Assembly (NCBI RefSeq): GCF_036226685.1 | Contig: NZ_CP109009.1 | Span: forward strand, 3,906,001-3,970,000 | Direction of reading: 5' to 3' | DNA length: 64,000 nt | Origin: Streptomyces sp. NBC_00690 | GTDB lineage: Bacteria > Actinomycetota > Actinomycetes > Streptomycetales > Streptomycetaceae | Notes under the pieces: generated by a model | Seen by the model: the letters and a program-made list of their open reading frames with translations, nothing else | What the model was told of the DNA's origin: nothing | Databases searched by the model: none | Program-made: the position numbers and the translations under genes | Shown: positions 1-8,753 of the stretch, in pieces | Layout: every line of letters starts with the position of its first letter | Position numbering within the stretch: position 1 is the stretch's first letter

Positions 1-528
1 GCCGTCGCGCCGACGGCGCTCCTCGCCGAGCCCGGGGCTGGTGCCGGCTGCTTCGTCGACGAGATCGCGTGCTTCGGCGAGCGACCAGCGCACTCCTCCG
101 TGCCGGCCGACGACCGCGGGTTCGTCGCTGACGGCGAGCACCGCGGCGAATCCGACGCCGAACCGGCCGACGCTGCTGTCCGCTGCATCACGTTTGGCGG
201 AGGCGCGCAGGGTGCTGAGGGATTCCACACCGACCGCGTCGAGGGGTGCGCCGGTGTTGGCGGCGGCCAGGACGGCGGGGGTGTCGCCCACGGCGGGCTT
301 GAGGGTGAGCCGCAGTCGGCCGAGTTCGCCGGTGCGGGCGGCGGCATCGGCGGCGTTCTGGGCGAGTTCGACGACGAGCCGGTCACGGTAGCCGCCGAGG
401 ACCAGGTCCTCTTCCGCATTGGCGTCCTCGCGGAACCTGGCAGGGCTGGCGCGCCAGGCGTCGAGCACGCCACGTCGCAGCCGTGCGGTCTCGAACGGGT
501 CGGCGCCCTCGGTGGTCGTGACGCTCAC
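1..528 (-). CDS. GHKL/Hsp90-like ATP-binding protein (3' part outside window)
   Basis: The reverse strand is open from a GTG at 528 to the window edge, so only the N-terminal 176 codons are present. Visible motifs are those of a GHKL (Hsp90/sacsin-type) ATPase: ELAQNAADAA near residues 62-71 is the N-box with its Mg-binding Asn, ANTGAPL about residues 98-104 stands where the G1 box would be, and GRFGVGFAAVLAVSD around residues 130-144 is the G2 lid motif. Such proteins occur in actinomycetes as long sacsin-N-terminal-domain proteins; the substrate is unknown. The start was chosen because the GTG opens the conserved frame and noncoding sequence lies upstream. The rest of the protein and its C-terminal domain cannot be seen. 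Confidence 0.75.
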   Translation of the reverse strand, partial: MSVTTTEGADPFETARLRRGVLDAWRASPARFREDANAEEDLVLGGYRDRLVVELAQNAADAAARTGELGRLRLTLKPAVGDTPAVLAAANTGAPLDAVGVESLSTLRASAKRDAADSSVGRFGVGFAAVLAVSDEPAVVGRHGGVRWSLAEARDLVDEAAGTSPGLGEERRRRDG

Positions 529-1252
529 GGTGTGACTCCGCTCTTTCCGGTAACGCTGTCGCCTTCGGCCCTACTGGGGCCGAAGGTACTGCCTGGGTCG
601 TGGGAATCGCTCCCGGCAAGGGAGGTGACGCTATCGTGCGCCGGTGTCGGTCGGTCCGGTGCGGGAAGGTGCCCGCTGGTCAGAGCCGGTTGGCTGGTTC
701 GGCTGGCGGGGCGCGGAAACTTCTCGTCGCACGCGTACCCCCGACCGGGCTCCCCACCGGACGACGGGACCCCGGACCCCGCTGGTCGGCGCCAGGAGGC
801 GGGACCCGGCTCCACGTCATGGGGCCTGCGCCACGGGCGGGTTCGAGGGGGCGCGAACCACCTGTCGTGCCTGCGGTGCCTGTCGTGGCGGTCGTGCCTG
901 CGGTGCCTGTCGTGGCGGAATCGTCAGCGAGTACCAGCGTCCGTCCGGGCGAACAGTCGTGTCACCCGGTCCGTCCTGAACACAGCTCGAACATGGCCGG
1001 AACCAGCCGGGTTCCCGGTGCCTACGGGCATACGGACGCAGGGACCGGCGTACCGCGAAACGGCCGCGTCGGAGCCGACGTACCCGATAGTGGGCGCCGA
1101 CGGACTCCGGTAGCCGATCCTCCTACGGCACGGTCACGGACCGTGTTCTAGCCGTCGGCGACGAGGGTAGGAAACCCCGGGCCCGGGCCGCCGTCGCCCG
1201 GCGCAGGACCAGAAGCGGCCCGGCACAGGACCAGAAGTGGGCCCGCCCCGGA
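529..1252. other. Intergenic region, no convincing gene
   Basis: About 720 bases between the GHKL ATPase and the DUF3027 gene. Several open frames cross it in different registers but none shows a recognisable protein or steady Streptomyces codon bias. It holds the 27-bp tandem duplication listed separately and is otherwise unremarkable. Confidence 0.5.
865..918. repeat. 27-bp tandem duplication
   Basis: Two head-to-tail identical 27-bp copies, 865-891 and 892-918, each starting TCGTGCCTGCGG and ending GTCGTGGCGG. They lie in noncoding DNA and look like a simple slippage duplication. Confidence 0.85.
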
Positions 1253-2206
1253 TCAGGAGTGACCCAGGTCCTCGTCTTCGTCTTCGCCTTCGCCTTCGGC
1301 ACCCTGCGTGGCCGACGACACCGAAACGTCCTCCGGGTCCGGGTGGAGCCGGAACTCATCCGTCCCCATGGAGTCGAAGACCGGTAGCGCGGGCTGCGGC
1401 GGCTTGGGCATCACCGCGGCCTCCGAATGTCCACCACACCCATAGCCGAGGGACACCACTCGACCGTCAGCAGGTGAGAACTCATTGGCGCACACCCCGA
1501 ACGCCTGCCGGAGCGATCCTGCGAGGGGTACGAGGAATCCGCAGGTCACACAGGCCGCCGGAGCTGCCTGCGCCATGGGGGTCTTCGGCCCGAAGGACTC
1601 GTCCCAGCGGTCCGCGGCGATGTGGAGGCCATAGCGGGACAACACCCGCGCCCGGCGCATTCCGAGCTCCTCGGCGATGGCCGCAAGCTCGCCCCGCGCA
1701 TTGAGGACCGTGTCCGCGGGCGCCCGGTCGACGAGCTCCGCGTCCTCCGCTTCGACGCGTTCGGCCAGGTCGTGGGAGGTCTCGGCGATGATCGAATTCG
1801 GCGGTGGTGCGTCCTCGCCGGTGAAGCCCGGCTCCAGCCGCAGATCCTCCGCCTCGGTGGGCAGCAGATCGCCGGGGCCCATGTCACCCGGTCGCAGCCG
1901 CTCGCTCCACGGCACCCATTCGGGGGCCAGCAGCGCATCCGGGCCCGGCAGCAGGACGGTTTCATCAACAGTGACGAGCTTGGCCCGCGACGCCCGAGCC
2001 ACGGTCACCGCCCAGCGCCACCCCCGATAGCCCAATTCCTTGGACTCGAAGAAGTGCGTGACGACACGGTCCCCCTCGGAGACCAGGGACACATGCTCAC
2101 CCACCACCCCCGGGGCCGCGGCCTCCTCGGCCGCCTCCCTGGCGAGGTCTACCGCCTCGGCGCACAGGCGGTCGGGGGTACGGCTTCGCGTCGTCGCAGC
2201 ACTCAC
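1253..2206 (-). CDS. DUF3027 family protein
   Basis: A 317-residue protein of a family confined mostly to actinomycetes and of unknown function. The N-terminal part (LCAEAVDLAREAAEEAA) is helical; the middle holds a compact region with YRGWRWAVTVARASR; the C-terminal third has spaced cysteines (CVTCGF, then VCANEF and GCGGHSE) suggesting a zinc site. The tail is acidic (EGEGEDEDEDLG). The frame is open to 2347, but the GTG at 2206 is preferred: an AGGAGA ribosome site lies about 13 bases upstream and the residues before it look like untranslated leader. It is divergent from the MFS gene at 2678. Confidence 0.8.
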   Translation of the reverse strand: MSAATTRSRTPDRLCAEAVDLAREAAEEAAAPGVVGEHVSLVSEGDRVVTHFFESKELGYRGWRWAVTVARASRAKLVTVDETVLLPGPDALLAPEWVPWSERLRPGDMGPGDLLPTEAEDLRLEPGFTGEDAPPPNSIIAETSHDLAERVEAEDAELVDRAPADTVLNARGELAAIAEELGMRRARVLSRYGLHIAADRWDESFGPKTPMAQAAPAACVTCGFLVPLAGSLRQAFGVCANEFSPADGRVVSLGYGCGGHSEAAVMPKPPQPALPVFDSMGTDEFRLHPDPEDVSVSSATQGAEGEGEDEDEDLGHS

Positions 2207-2677
2207 AGGTCTCGCTTCTCTCCTACGCCGTCTCACGGGTGCGCCGACCGATTCGTGAGGTTCGAGCCGCAGGCGGAGCGGACCAGGGGGCCGCATCGAC
2301 GTCCGCGCCCGAACCAAAGCGTCCCGGGCACACCTACCGTCATCCATTCTGCGGGATGCCGAAGAGGAGCGCGGCCGAGAACAATCGCCGGTGGCGCCCT
2401 ACGCACGCTACCCCCTCCACAGCGCCGAGCCCACCTGCGCGCTCCAAGAAGGGGCCGATCAAGAGCCGATCAGCGACCACTGAGACGTCCCTGAGACATC
2501 AACGAGACATCAACGAGTCGCCGAAGGCCCCCGCCGCCGACCTGCGCGCGGCCACCGCGCAACCACTGTTCACGCCGCGGAGCCCGGCGGTCCGTACGGG
2601 GAGACATGATCGCCCCGTCCACCGGGACAACATCGCATCGGACCTCCTACGGCCCGCCCTTGGGGCACTATGGCCAG
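2207..2677. other. Divergent intergenic region DUF3027 / MFS
   Basis: About 470 bases between divergent genes, so promoters for both should lie here. The only structure seen is an 11-bp direct-repeat array at 2482-2514. No reliable gene was found. Confidence 0.5.
2482..2514. repeat. Three 11-bp direct repeats
   Basis: Units GAGACGTCCCT, GAGACATCAAC and GAGACATCAAC follow each other at 2482, 2493 and 2504, with a further GAG at 2515. The period of 11 bp is close to one helical turn, so the units would face the same side of the DNA. They lie between divergent promoters and could be an operator. Confidence 0.6.
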
Positions 2678-4033
2678 GTGGCAGCCGCGAGCTCGTCTGA
2701 CAGGTCCGGCCCGTTCGCACGAGCGGGCCGGGCGATCGGCCGTGCGCTCCACCTCCCGTTCACAGGCACGGCGCGCGGCATCCGCAAGGCGACCCACGCG
2801 CACGGCGCGGGCGAGTCGGGTCTCGGCAAACTGATCGAACTGCACGCGGTGAACGGCGCCGGCGACGTCATGATCACCGTCGCCCTGGCGTCCACCGTCT
2901 TCTTCTCCGTACCGACGGACGAGGCGCGCGGGCGGGTCACGCTCTACCTCGCGATCACCCTCGCGCCCTTCGCACTGCTGGCACCGGTGATCGGACCGCT
3001 GCTGGACCGCATTCCCCACGGCAGGCGCGCGGCGATGGCCGGGGCCATGCTGACGCGAGCCGTGCTGGCGGTGCTGATGTCGGTACTGGTGGCGACGGGA
3101 GGGCTGGAGCTGTATCCGGCAGCACTGGGGGTACTGGTCGCTTCCAAGGCGTACGGAGTGGTCCGCAGCGCCGTCGTGCCGCGCCTGCTGCCACCCGGGT
3201 TCTCGCTGGTGAAAGCGAACTCCAGAGTCACCCTGGCGGGCCTGCTGGCCACGGGCGCCGCCGCGCCCATCGCTGCCGGCCTACAACAGGTGGGGCATCA
3301 GTGGCCGCTATACGGGGCGTGCGTGATCTTCCTCCTGGGCACCTACTGGGCCCTGCGGATGCCGCCCAAGGTCGACTCGGCCAAGGGGGAGCACAAGGTC
3401 CGCATCCTCGCCCACGGCGAGAAGAGGCCGAGCCTGCGGTCGGTGGGCCCGTCCGTGGTGCACGGACTCCAGGCGAACGCAGGGTTCCGGATGCTCTCCG
3501 GCTTCTTGATCTTCTTCCTTGCGTTCCTGCTGCGCGAACACCCGCTGGACGGTCAGAGCGCCGCCCTGTCCCTGGGGATAGTGGGTGTCGCGGCAGGGCT
3601 GGGCAATGCGCTGGGGACCACGGTGGGCGCCTGGCTCAAGGCCCGCGCCCCGGAAATGATCATCGCGACGGTGCAGGGCCTGGTCCTGACGGCGGCGATC
3701 CTGGCGGCGATCTTCTTCGGTGCCGGAATGGTGGCGGTGCTGGGGGCGACGGCGGGTCTGTGCCAAGCGCTGGCGAAGCTCTCACTGGACGCGACGATCC
3801 AGCGGGACGTCCCAGAGGAGATCCGCACGTCCGCTTTCGCCCGGTCGGAGACCCTGTTGCAGATGTCATGGGTGGTGGGCGGGGCGATCGGCATCGTGCT
3901 GCCGTTGAACGGGGTGCTGGGCATGTCCGTGGCAGCCGCCATCGTCTTCACCGGAGCGACCGCGTCGGTACGGGGGCTGCTGGAGGCGGCCCGGGGCAGC
4001 GGCAGCGGCAACGCCCGACCACGCGTGGCATAG
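2678..4033 (+). CDS. MFS transporter
   Basis: A membrane protein of about 451 residues with around 12 hydrophobic helices after an N-terminal cytosolic stretch of roughly 60 residues rich in Arg and Gly. The loop LLDRIPHGRRAAM after helix 2 resembles the MFS motif-A loop. Substrate unknown; actinomycete homologues are annotated only as MFS. An upstream ATG at 2606 is in frame, but the GTG at 2678 fits better because the extra 24 residues are of leader-like composition. It faces DUF3027 and is followed by the DUF2771-mqnB-mqnD run on the same strand, after a 276-base gap. Confidence 0.75.
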   Translation: MAAASSSDRSGPFARAGRAIGRALHLPFTGTARGIRKATHAHGAGESGLGKLIELHAVNGAGDVMITVALASTVFFSVPTDEARGRVTLYLAITLAPFALLAPVIGPLLDRIPHGRRAAMAGAMLTRAVLAVLMSVLVATGGLELYPAALGVLVASKAYGVVRSAVVPRLLPPGFSLVKANSRVTLAGLLATGAAAPIAAGLQQVGHQWPLYGACVIFLLGTYWALRMPPKVDSAKGEHKVRILAHGEKRPSLRSVGPSVVHGLQANAGFRMLSGFLIFFLAFLLREHPLDGQSAALSLGIVGVAAGLGNALGTTVGAWLKARAPEMIIATVQGLVLTAAILAAIFFGAGMVAVLGATAGLCQALAKLSLDATIQRDVPEEIRTSAFARSETLLQMSWVVGGAIGIVLPLNGVLGMSVAAAIVFTGATASVRGLLEAARGSGSGNARPRVA

Positions 4034-4309
4034 CGCGGAACGGCACGAACACCGCCAGCCGGCGCCAGGCAGCGCCAGGCACCACCAACCGCCAGCCAGC
4101 AACGACAGCCCGGACGGCGCAGCCGGCACCGACGGCCAAGACCGCGACCAGAGAACGGAACCGGTGCGGCAAGACGGCCGTCCATCGCTGCCGGGAGCAC
4201 CGCGACACCCGGTCGGCGGTCCCTGAAAAGCGGCGGTCCGGCACGGCGTGCGGGCGGCGCGCCGGACCCCCACACAACCAGGCGCGGTGGGACCGATAGC
4301 CTTTCGGCC

Positions 4310-4786
4310 ATGACCGTTGCGTTCTTCTCGGGCAAGCGCCGCCGGGCCGCTGCCACCATCGGTGCCGTCTCCGCCGGGCTCCTCGTCCTCTCCGCCTGCG
4401 ACAAGCCGACGCCGCTGGCGACCATCACGGTGGGGACGGACTCCGTCAACTCCGAGGCGGCCTGCTACAACGACGGCAAGGCCCTCGCGGAGTCCAAGGT
4501 CCAGGGCTGTCTCTCCAAGTCCAGCGGAAAGACCGTCAAGGTCGCGCTGGACGACAAGATCCGCTTCGGTGTCGACACCGAGATCGCGGAGAACGGCTGG
4601 GTGCTCTTCCTCGGAGGACAGCGCGCCGAGGAGGAGCCGTACAAGAACACGTACCGGACCATCCCCGCCAGCGCCTTCTTCGCCTCGCAGACCGGGGAAC
4701 CGGTCAACAAGGTGAACGTGAGCATCATGGAGCAGAAGGGCAAGAAGGTCCTGGGCATCTGGCACTTCACGCTGGAGAAGAAGTGA
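4310..4786 (+). CDS. DUF2771 lipoprotein
   Basis: A 158-residue exported protein. The N-terminus is basic (GKRRR), then hydrophobic, then the lipobox LSAC with Cys30 as the lipidation site. The mature domain contains YNDGKALAESKVQGCLS and a C-terminal beta-rich part ending GIWHFTLEKK, matching the actinomycete DUF2771 family. Two further cysteines near residues 50 and 65 could form a disulfide. Function unknown. It lies 27 bases before mqnB and may be co-transcribed with it, though no link to menaquinone synthesis is established. Confidence 0.8.
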   Translation: MTVAFFSGKRRRAAATIGAVSAGLLVLSACDKPTPLATITVGTDSVNSEAACYNDGKALAESKVQGCLSKSSGKTVKVALDDKIRFGVDTEIAENGWVLFLGGQRAEEEPYKNTYRTIPASAFFASQTGEPVNKVNVSIMEQKGKKVLGIWHFTLEKK

Positions 4787-4813
4787 CGAAGTCCTGACGC
4801 CGGGAGGCCGAGC

Positions 4814-5473
4814 GTGCGCGTACTCGTCGTGACCGCGGTGGCGGCGGAGGCGGACTCCGTCACCGCCGCACTGCCCGCGTCCCTGCTGGACCGCCATGAC
4901 CCGGAGCACCGGGTGGAAGTCCTGGCGGGTGGCGTCGGTCCCGGCGCCGCCGCGGCGGCCACCGCGACCGCCCTGGCCAAGGGCTCGTACGACCTGGTCG
5001 TCTCGGCGGGCATCGGCGGAGGCTTCCAGCCCCAGGCTCCCGTCGGTTCGCTGGTCGTCGCCGACGCCATCGTCGCCGCCGACCTCGGGGCCCAGACCCC
5101 CGACGGCTTCATCCCGGTCGTCGAGCTCGGTTTCGGACACTCGACCCACCGCCCACCCGCAGCCCTCGCCGCCCGCGCCGCGCAGGCGATCGGTGCGCTC
5201 CACGCACCCGTGCTCACGGTCTCGACCGTCACCGGTACCGCCGCCCGCGCCGCCGAGCTGAGCTCCCGTCATCCGGGCGCCGGTGCCGAGGCGATGGAGG
5301 GTTTCGGCGTCGCCGAAGCAGCCGCCGCGCAGAACGTTCCAGTACTGGAGATCCGGGCGATCTCGAATGCGGTGGGCCCGCGGGACCGCTCGGCCTGGCG
5401 CATCAAAGAGGCCCTTTCCTCGTTGGAGGGCGCCTTCCACGCCCTTCGCCCGCTCCTGGAGGAGTCGCCGTGA
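4814..5473 (+). CDS. mqnB: Futalosine hydrolase MqnB
   Basis: A 219-residue nucleosidase of the PNP/MTAN fold. It splits futalosine to dehypoxanthine futalosine and hypoxanthine in the futalosine pathway to menaquinone. The N-terminus MRVLVVTAVAAEADSV and the glycine run ELVVSAGIGGGF-type segment around residues 58-70 (VVSAGIGGGF) form the phosphorylase fold; EAMEGFGVAEAA near residue 158 carries the catalytic-region Glu and Met; EIRAISNAVGPRD near residue 180 is the conserved C-terminal signature. GTG start at 4814 after CCGGGAGGCC. The stop overlaps the mqnD start by 4 bases, indicating translational coupling. Confidence 0.93.
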   Translation: MRVLVVTAVAAEADSVTAALPASLLDRHDPEHRVEVLAGGVGPGAAAAATATALAKGSYDLVVSAGIGGGFQPQAPVGSLVVADAIVAADLGAQTPDGFIPVVELGFGHSTHRPPAALAARAAQAIGALHAPVLTVSTVTGTAARAAELSSRHPGAGAEAMEGFGVAEAAAAQNVPVLEIRAISNAVGPRDRSAWRIKEALSSLEGAFHALRPLLEESP

Positions 5474-6309
5474 CCTTGCGCATCGCGTACTCGCCCTGCC
5501 CCAATGACACCTTCGTCTTCGATGCCTGGGCCCATGGCCGGGTGCCCTCGGCGCCCGCTATCGATGTGACGTTCGCCGACATCGACATCACCAACGGCAT
5601 GGCCGAGCGCGGTGAGTTCGATGTCCTCAAGGTGTCCTATGCGGTGCTCCCCTGGGTCCTGGAGGACTACGCCCTGCTGCCCTGCGGCGGCGCGCTGGGG
5701 CGCGGCTGCGGCCCGTTGGTGCTCACCCGCACTCCGGGGATGGATCTGACGGGCAAGACGGTCGCCGTCCCGAGCGAGCGCTCGACGGCGTATCTGCTCT
5801 TCCGGCTGTGGGCCGCGGACCTGGTGCCCGGCGGGGTGGGACAGGTCGTCGTGATGCCGTTCCACGAGATCATGCCAGCAGTGCAGGAAGGGAAGGTGGA
5901 CGCCGGCCTGGTGATCCACGAGGCACGGTTCACCTACCAGAACTACGGACTGCACCGCCTCGCCGACCTCGGGGAGCACTGGGAGTCCACCACCAGCCTG
6001 CCCATCCCCCTGGGCGCCATCATCGCCAAGCGTTCGCTGGGTGAGGCCAAGCTCCTGCAACTCACCACGACGATCCGTACGTCTGTACGGATGGCCTGGG
6101 ATGATCCGGAAGCGTCCCGGCCCTATGTGCGGGCGCACGCCCAGGAGATGTCACCGACCGTCGCCGACCAGCACATCGGCCTGTACGTCAACGAGTTCAC
6201 CGCCGACCTCGGTGAGGACGGCTACGCGGCCGTGCGCGGACTGCTGACTCGCGCAGCGGCCGAGGGACTCGTACCGCCCCTCGGCCCGCGTGCTCTCGCG
6301 TTCGTGTGA
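5470..6309 (+). CDS. mqnD: 1,4-dihydroxy-6-naphthoate synthase MqnD
   Basis: A 279-residue protein of the MqnA/MqnD periplasmic-binding-protein-like fold. It converts cyclic dehypoxanthinylfutalosine to 1,4-dihydroxy-6-naphthoate in the futalosine route. The family signature RIAYSPCPNDTFVFDAW is at residues 4-20, and AVPSERSTAYLLFRLW near residue 98 and GLVIHEARFTYQNYGL near residue 140 are conserved substrate-pocket segments. It starts at a GTG inside the mqnB stop and ends just before a strong hairpin. With mqnB it shows that this organism makes menaquinone by the futalosine pathway. Confidence 0.93.
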   Translation: MTLRIAYSPCPNDTFVFDAWAHGRVPSAPAIDVTFADIDITNGMAERGEFDVLKVSYAVLPWVLEDYALLPCGGALGRGCGPLVLTRTPGMDLTGKTVAVPSERSTAYLLFRLWAADLVPGGVGQVVVMPFHEIMPAVQEGKVDAGLVIHEARFTYQNYGLHRLADLGEHWESTTSLPIPLGAIIAKRSLGEAKLLQLTTTIRTSVRMAWDDPEASRPYVRAHAQEMSPTVADQHIGLYVNEFTADLGEDGYAAVRGLLTRAAAEGLVPPLGPRALAFV

Positions 6310-6310
6310 A

Positions 6311-6337
6311 AGCCCCGGCCGGACACCGGCCGGGGCT
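6311..6337. terminator. Bidirectional hairpin terminator
   Basis: A perfect 12-bp stem, AGCCCCGGCCGG against CCGGCCGGGGCT, with the 3-base loop ACA. It lies directly after the mqnD stop and 26 bases beyond the end of the convergent cold-shock gene, so it can end transcription from both sides. Confidence 0.85.
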
Positions 6338-6363
6338 GCGCATCGGATTCGGGCGTACGGGAA

Positions 6364-6756
6364 TCAGACGTCGAGCTGATCCGCCACCGCCCTGAGCAGA
6401 CCCGCGATCTTCTTGCCGTGGACCTTGTCGGGGTAGCGACCGCGCTCCAACATCGGCGTGATGTTCTCCAACAGGGTCGTCAGGTCCTGGACGATCGACG
6501 CCAGTTCATCGGGCTTGCGCCGTTGGGCGGCAGCAACGGAAGGAGTGGGGTCGAGGACCGTGACCGACAGCGCCTGGTCGCCACGCTGTCCGGCGACGAC
6601 GCCGAATTCCACCCGCTGACCGGGCTTGAGCGAATCGATGCCGTCGGGCAGCACTGACGAGTGCACGAAGACGTCGCCGCCGTCGTCGCGGGAGAGAAAG
6701 CCGAAGCCTTTCTCGCTGTTGAACCATTTGACCTTGCCGGTAGGCAAAGCACGCAC
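6364..6756 (-). CDS. Cold-shock-domain protein with C-terminal extension
   Basis: A 130-residue protein. Residues 7-70 form a cold-shock domain that binds single-stranded nucleic acid: [19 protein letters not shown] carries RNP1 (KGFGFL) and DVFVHSSVL carries RNP2. The remaining 60 residues are a helical extension ([21 protein letters not shown]) not found in the short Csp proteins. The frame is open to 6957, but the GTG at 6756 places the domain at the N-terminus as in its relatives. It is monocistronic and convergent with mqnD across a shared terminator. Confidence 0.85.
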   Translation of the reverse strand: MRALPTGKVKWFNSEKGFGFLSRDDGGDVFVHSSVLPDGIDSLKPGQRVEFGVVAGQRGDQALSVTVLDPTPSVAAAQRRKPDELASIVQDLTTLLENITPMLERGRYPDKVHGKKIAGLLRAVADQLDV

Positions 6757-7486
6757 CCCATTCCACCAGTCAGCCAAACCACTGTTTCCGCGGGTCAGGC
6801 TATCCAGCGCTTGCTCGTGCCTGCCGTTTGAAGCCTCCCCAGCTTGATACCCCCCGTCAAGCCGCTCCACCCATCCGGCCACTGGCGGTGGCCGACATTG
6901 ATCGCAGCTCGCTCGGAGGCGAGAAGGCACGCACATCACAGCACATGTCGGTGACACCGGGACAGTGGATACCCCTCGCGCATACGGCGAATCCCCCTCC
7001 CGTGGTGAATGCGAGAGGGCGATTCGACAGGTGGGAGTACGGACATCGGAAAACCATCCGCCGACACCACGAGAACGAGAGGGGACGGGCGAATCGGGGA
7101 GAGCCGATCAAGGCCCGGAGCGCAGTGGGCGAAAAGGAGCTTCCCCGACGATCGAGCCACCGGGGCGGAGAGGAGTCGACCGGTACTCGTGGGTGTCTCG
7201 ATACGGTTTTCCGCAATGCGGCGGTACGGGCGGCGGGCGAACGATCCGGGTACGGAACTCCCGGTACGCCCTCGAAGCGGAGAGTCGGATACCGGGCACC
7301 AGACACACAGCAACTGCTCGAAGCGCTCGGCACGGTCGACCGGGTCCACGCCCTGGAGCCGGCCCCGGCCCAGGGTCGGCCCGGCTCAGCGGCTCAGCGG
7401 CTCAGCGGCTCAGCGGCTCAGCGGCTCAGCGGTGACGATCCGACGCCCCCGAACGGTTTCCCGACGCCGGGAACTACCCTGGCCGG
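6757..7486. other. Intergenic region with tandem repeat
   Basis: About 730 bases between divergent genes. No credible gene: overlapping open frames on both strands lack family resemblance. It contains the six-copy octamer array at 7383-7430 just upstream of the small membrane-protein gene. Confidence 0.5.
7383..7430. repeat. Octamer GGCTCAGC x6
   Basis: Six perfect consecutive copies of GGCTCAGC, ending 56 bases before the ATG at 7487. Eight-base perfect arrays are prone to slippage, and copy number may differ between strains. Confidence 0.95.
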
Positions 7487-7723
7487 ATGACTGCTACTCC
7501 TTCCGACCCGGGTGACCGTCTCGTCCGCATCGGAGCCATCGTCTTCATCGTCGGCGCGGTGGCCACTTTGGTCACCTTCGCCCCGCTCTTCCTGGGAACC
7601 GAGCCGTTTCCGCCGGTCGCGTACGCGGTGTGCATGTTGATGGGCGTCGGCTTCATGATCGCCGCGGCGGGTGTGCTGCGGTCGATCGCGGCCCAGCGAC
7701 GGGCGGCACGGTCCCTCTCCTAG
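7487..7723 (+). CDS. Small two-helix membrane protein
   Basis: A 78-residue protein with a short polar N-terminus (MTATPSDPGDRL), two hydrophobic stretches (residues about 14-34 and 43-64) and a basic tail (AAQRRAARSLS). The pattern predicts two membrane helices with the ends inside. No family function is recognised; similar small proteins are common in Streptomyces. The clean ATG start and strong GC3 bias support coding. Confidence 0.65.
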   Translation: MTATPSDPGDRLVRIGAIVFIVGAVATLVTFAPLFLGTEPFPPVAYAVCMLMGVGFMIAAAGVLRSIAAQRRAARSLS

Positions 7724-7808
7724 TTCGGCTGCGGGCTGTACTGCTCCGAAGTTGCCGCCCGCTGTGAGCGTGCCTCAGGACACGGGGCGAGGCCGCCCCG
7801 AAAGAGCA

Positions 7809-8534
7809 TCACAAACCGGGCGTCACACCGTGGGAGCCGGAGCCCGAGTCGGAGTCGGAGCCGGAGTCAGAACCAGCGTCGGAGCCCGCCCGACCCGCTG
7901 CCGCGGCGTATGCACGCAGCCAGTCGGGGAAGGCCAGGAGATCGTCGAGCACCACATCGGCACCGGCGTCGTGCAGTTCGGCACGGCTGCACGGACCGGT
8001 GGGCACCGCCACGGCGAGGGCTCCCGCTGTGCGCGCTCCCCTGATGTCCCCGAGGTGGTCCCCCACGTACACACTCGCCCCGTACTCGCGCAGCGCCAGC
8101 GCCTTGCCCTCCGCCCACAGCCATCCGATCACCGCGTCCGGGGCGATGCCGAGGTGGGCGAGGTGAAGCCGGGCGTTGGGCTCGTGCTTGGCGGTGACGA
8201 CGATCGCCCGCCCCCCGACGCCCTGCACCGCGGCCACCGCCTCACGGGCCCCCGGAAGGGCCTTCGTGGGGGCGATCGCATAGTCGGGATAGATCTCGCG
8301 GTACCGATCGCCCATGGCTTGAATGCGCTTCTCCGGGAACCAGTGCGCCAGTTCCTGGTCCAACGGCGGACCGAGCCGGCTCACCGCGAGATCGGCATCG
8401 ATCCAGACACCGGTCTCGGCGGAGAGCGCCGTGAAAGCGGCGTGAATACCGGGCCGGGAATCGATGAGCGTCATATCGAGGTCGAAGCCGATGGTGAGCG
8501 GTGCAGTCGACGGATCTGGAGCCATGGGGTCCAT
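7809..8534 (-). CDS. HAD-superfamily hydrolase
   Basis: A phosphatase-type HAD protein of about 241 residues. Motif I GFDLDMTLIDS carries the nucleophile and acid/base aspartates; motif II is IVVTAKHEP (Thr); motif IV is VYVGDHLGDIRGA (paired Asp). A helical cap sits between motifs I and II, as in phosphoglycolate-phosphatase relatives. The C-terminus ends in a serine/aspartate/glycine repeat (SDAGSDSGSDSDSGSGS), written in DNA as a tandem hexamer-like run around 7830-7870. Three in-frame ATGs (8555, 8534, 8525) precede motif I and none has a good ribosome site, so the start is uncertain. Substrate unknown. Confidence 0.8.
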   Translation of the reverse strand: MDPMAPDPSTAPLTIGFDLDMTLIDSRPGIHAAFTALSAETGVWIDADLAVSRLGPPLDQELAHWFPEKRIQAMGDRYREIYPDYAIAPTKALPGAREAVAAVQGVGGRAIVVTAKHEPNARLHLAHLGIAPDAVIGWLWAEGKALALREYGASVYVGDHLGDIRGARTAGALAVAVPTGPCSRAELHDAGADVVLDDLLAFPDWLRAYAAAAGRAGSDAGSDSGSDSDSGSGSHGVTPGL

Positions 8535-8753
8535 TGTGCCGGTGGGGTCGCACATCCCGATCGCTGATCCGCGCCTTTCGCCCCGGCGGCCCCCCTCGCC
8601 AGCCGCTGCGGGAGCACGACACGCGCGACGTCGACCCCGCCCCGGTCATTCCTTCCGTCGGAACTCCCAGCAGCGCCCGGCGTCCGGCCGCTTCCCTCGG
8701 AGCACCCTCCCCTGATTATCTGGCGCAGCTTGCGTATTCGGCGCGCAAGCACC

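Noticed and set aside
3301..4299. Long plus-strand frame inside and beyond the MFS gene
   Set aside because: It is a shadow frame of the transporter (Gly/Arg/Pro-rich) followed by noncoding DNA.
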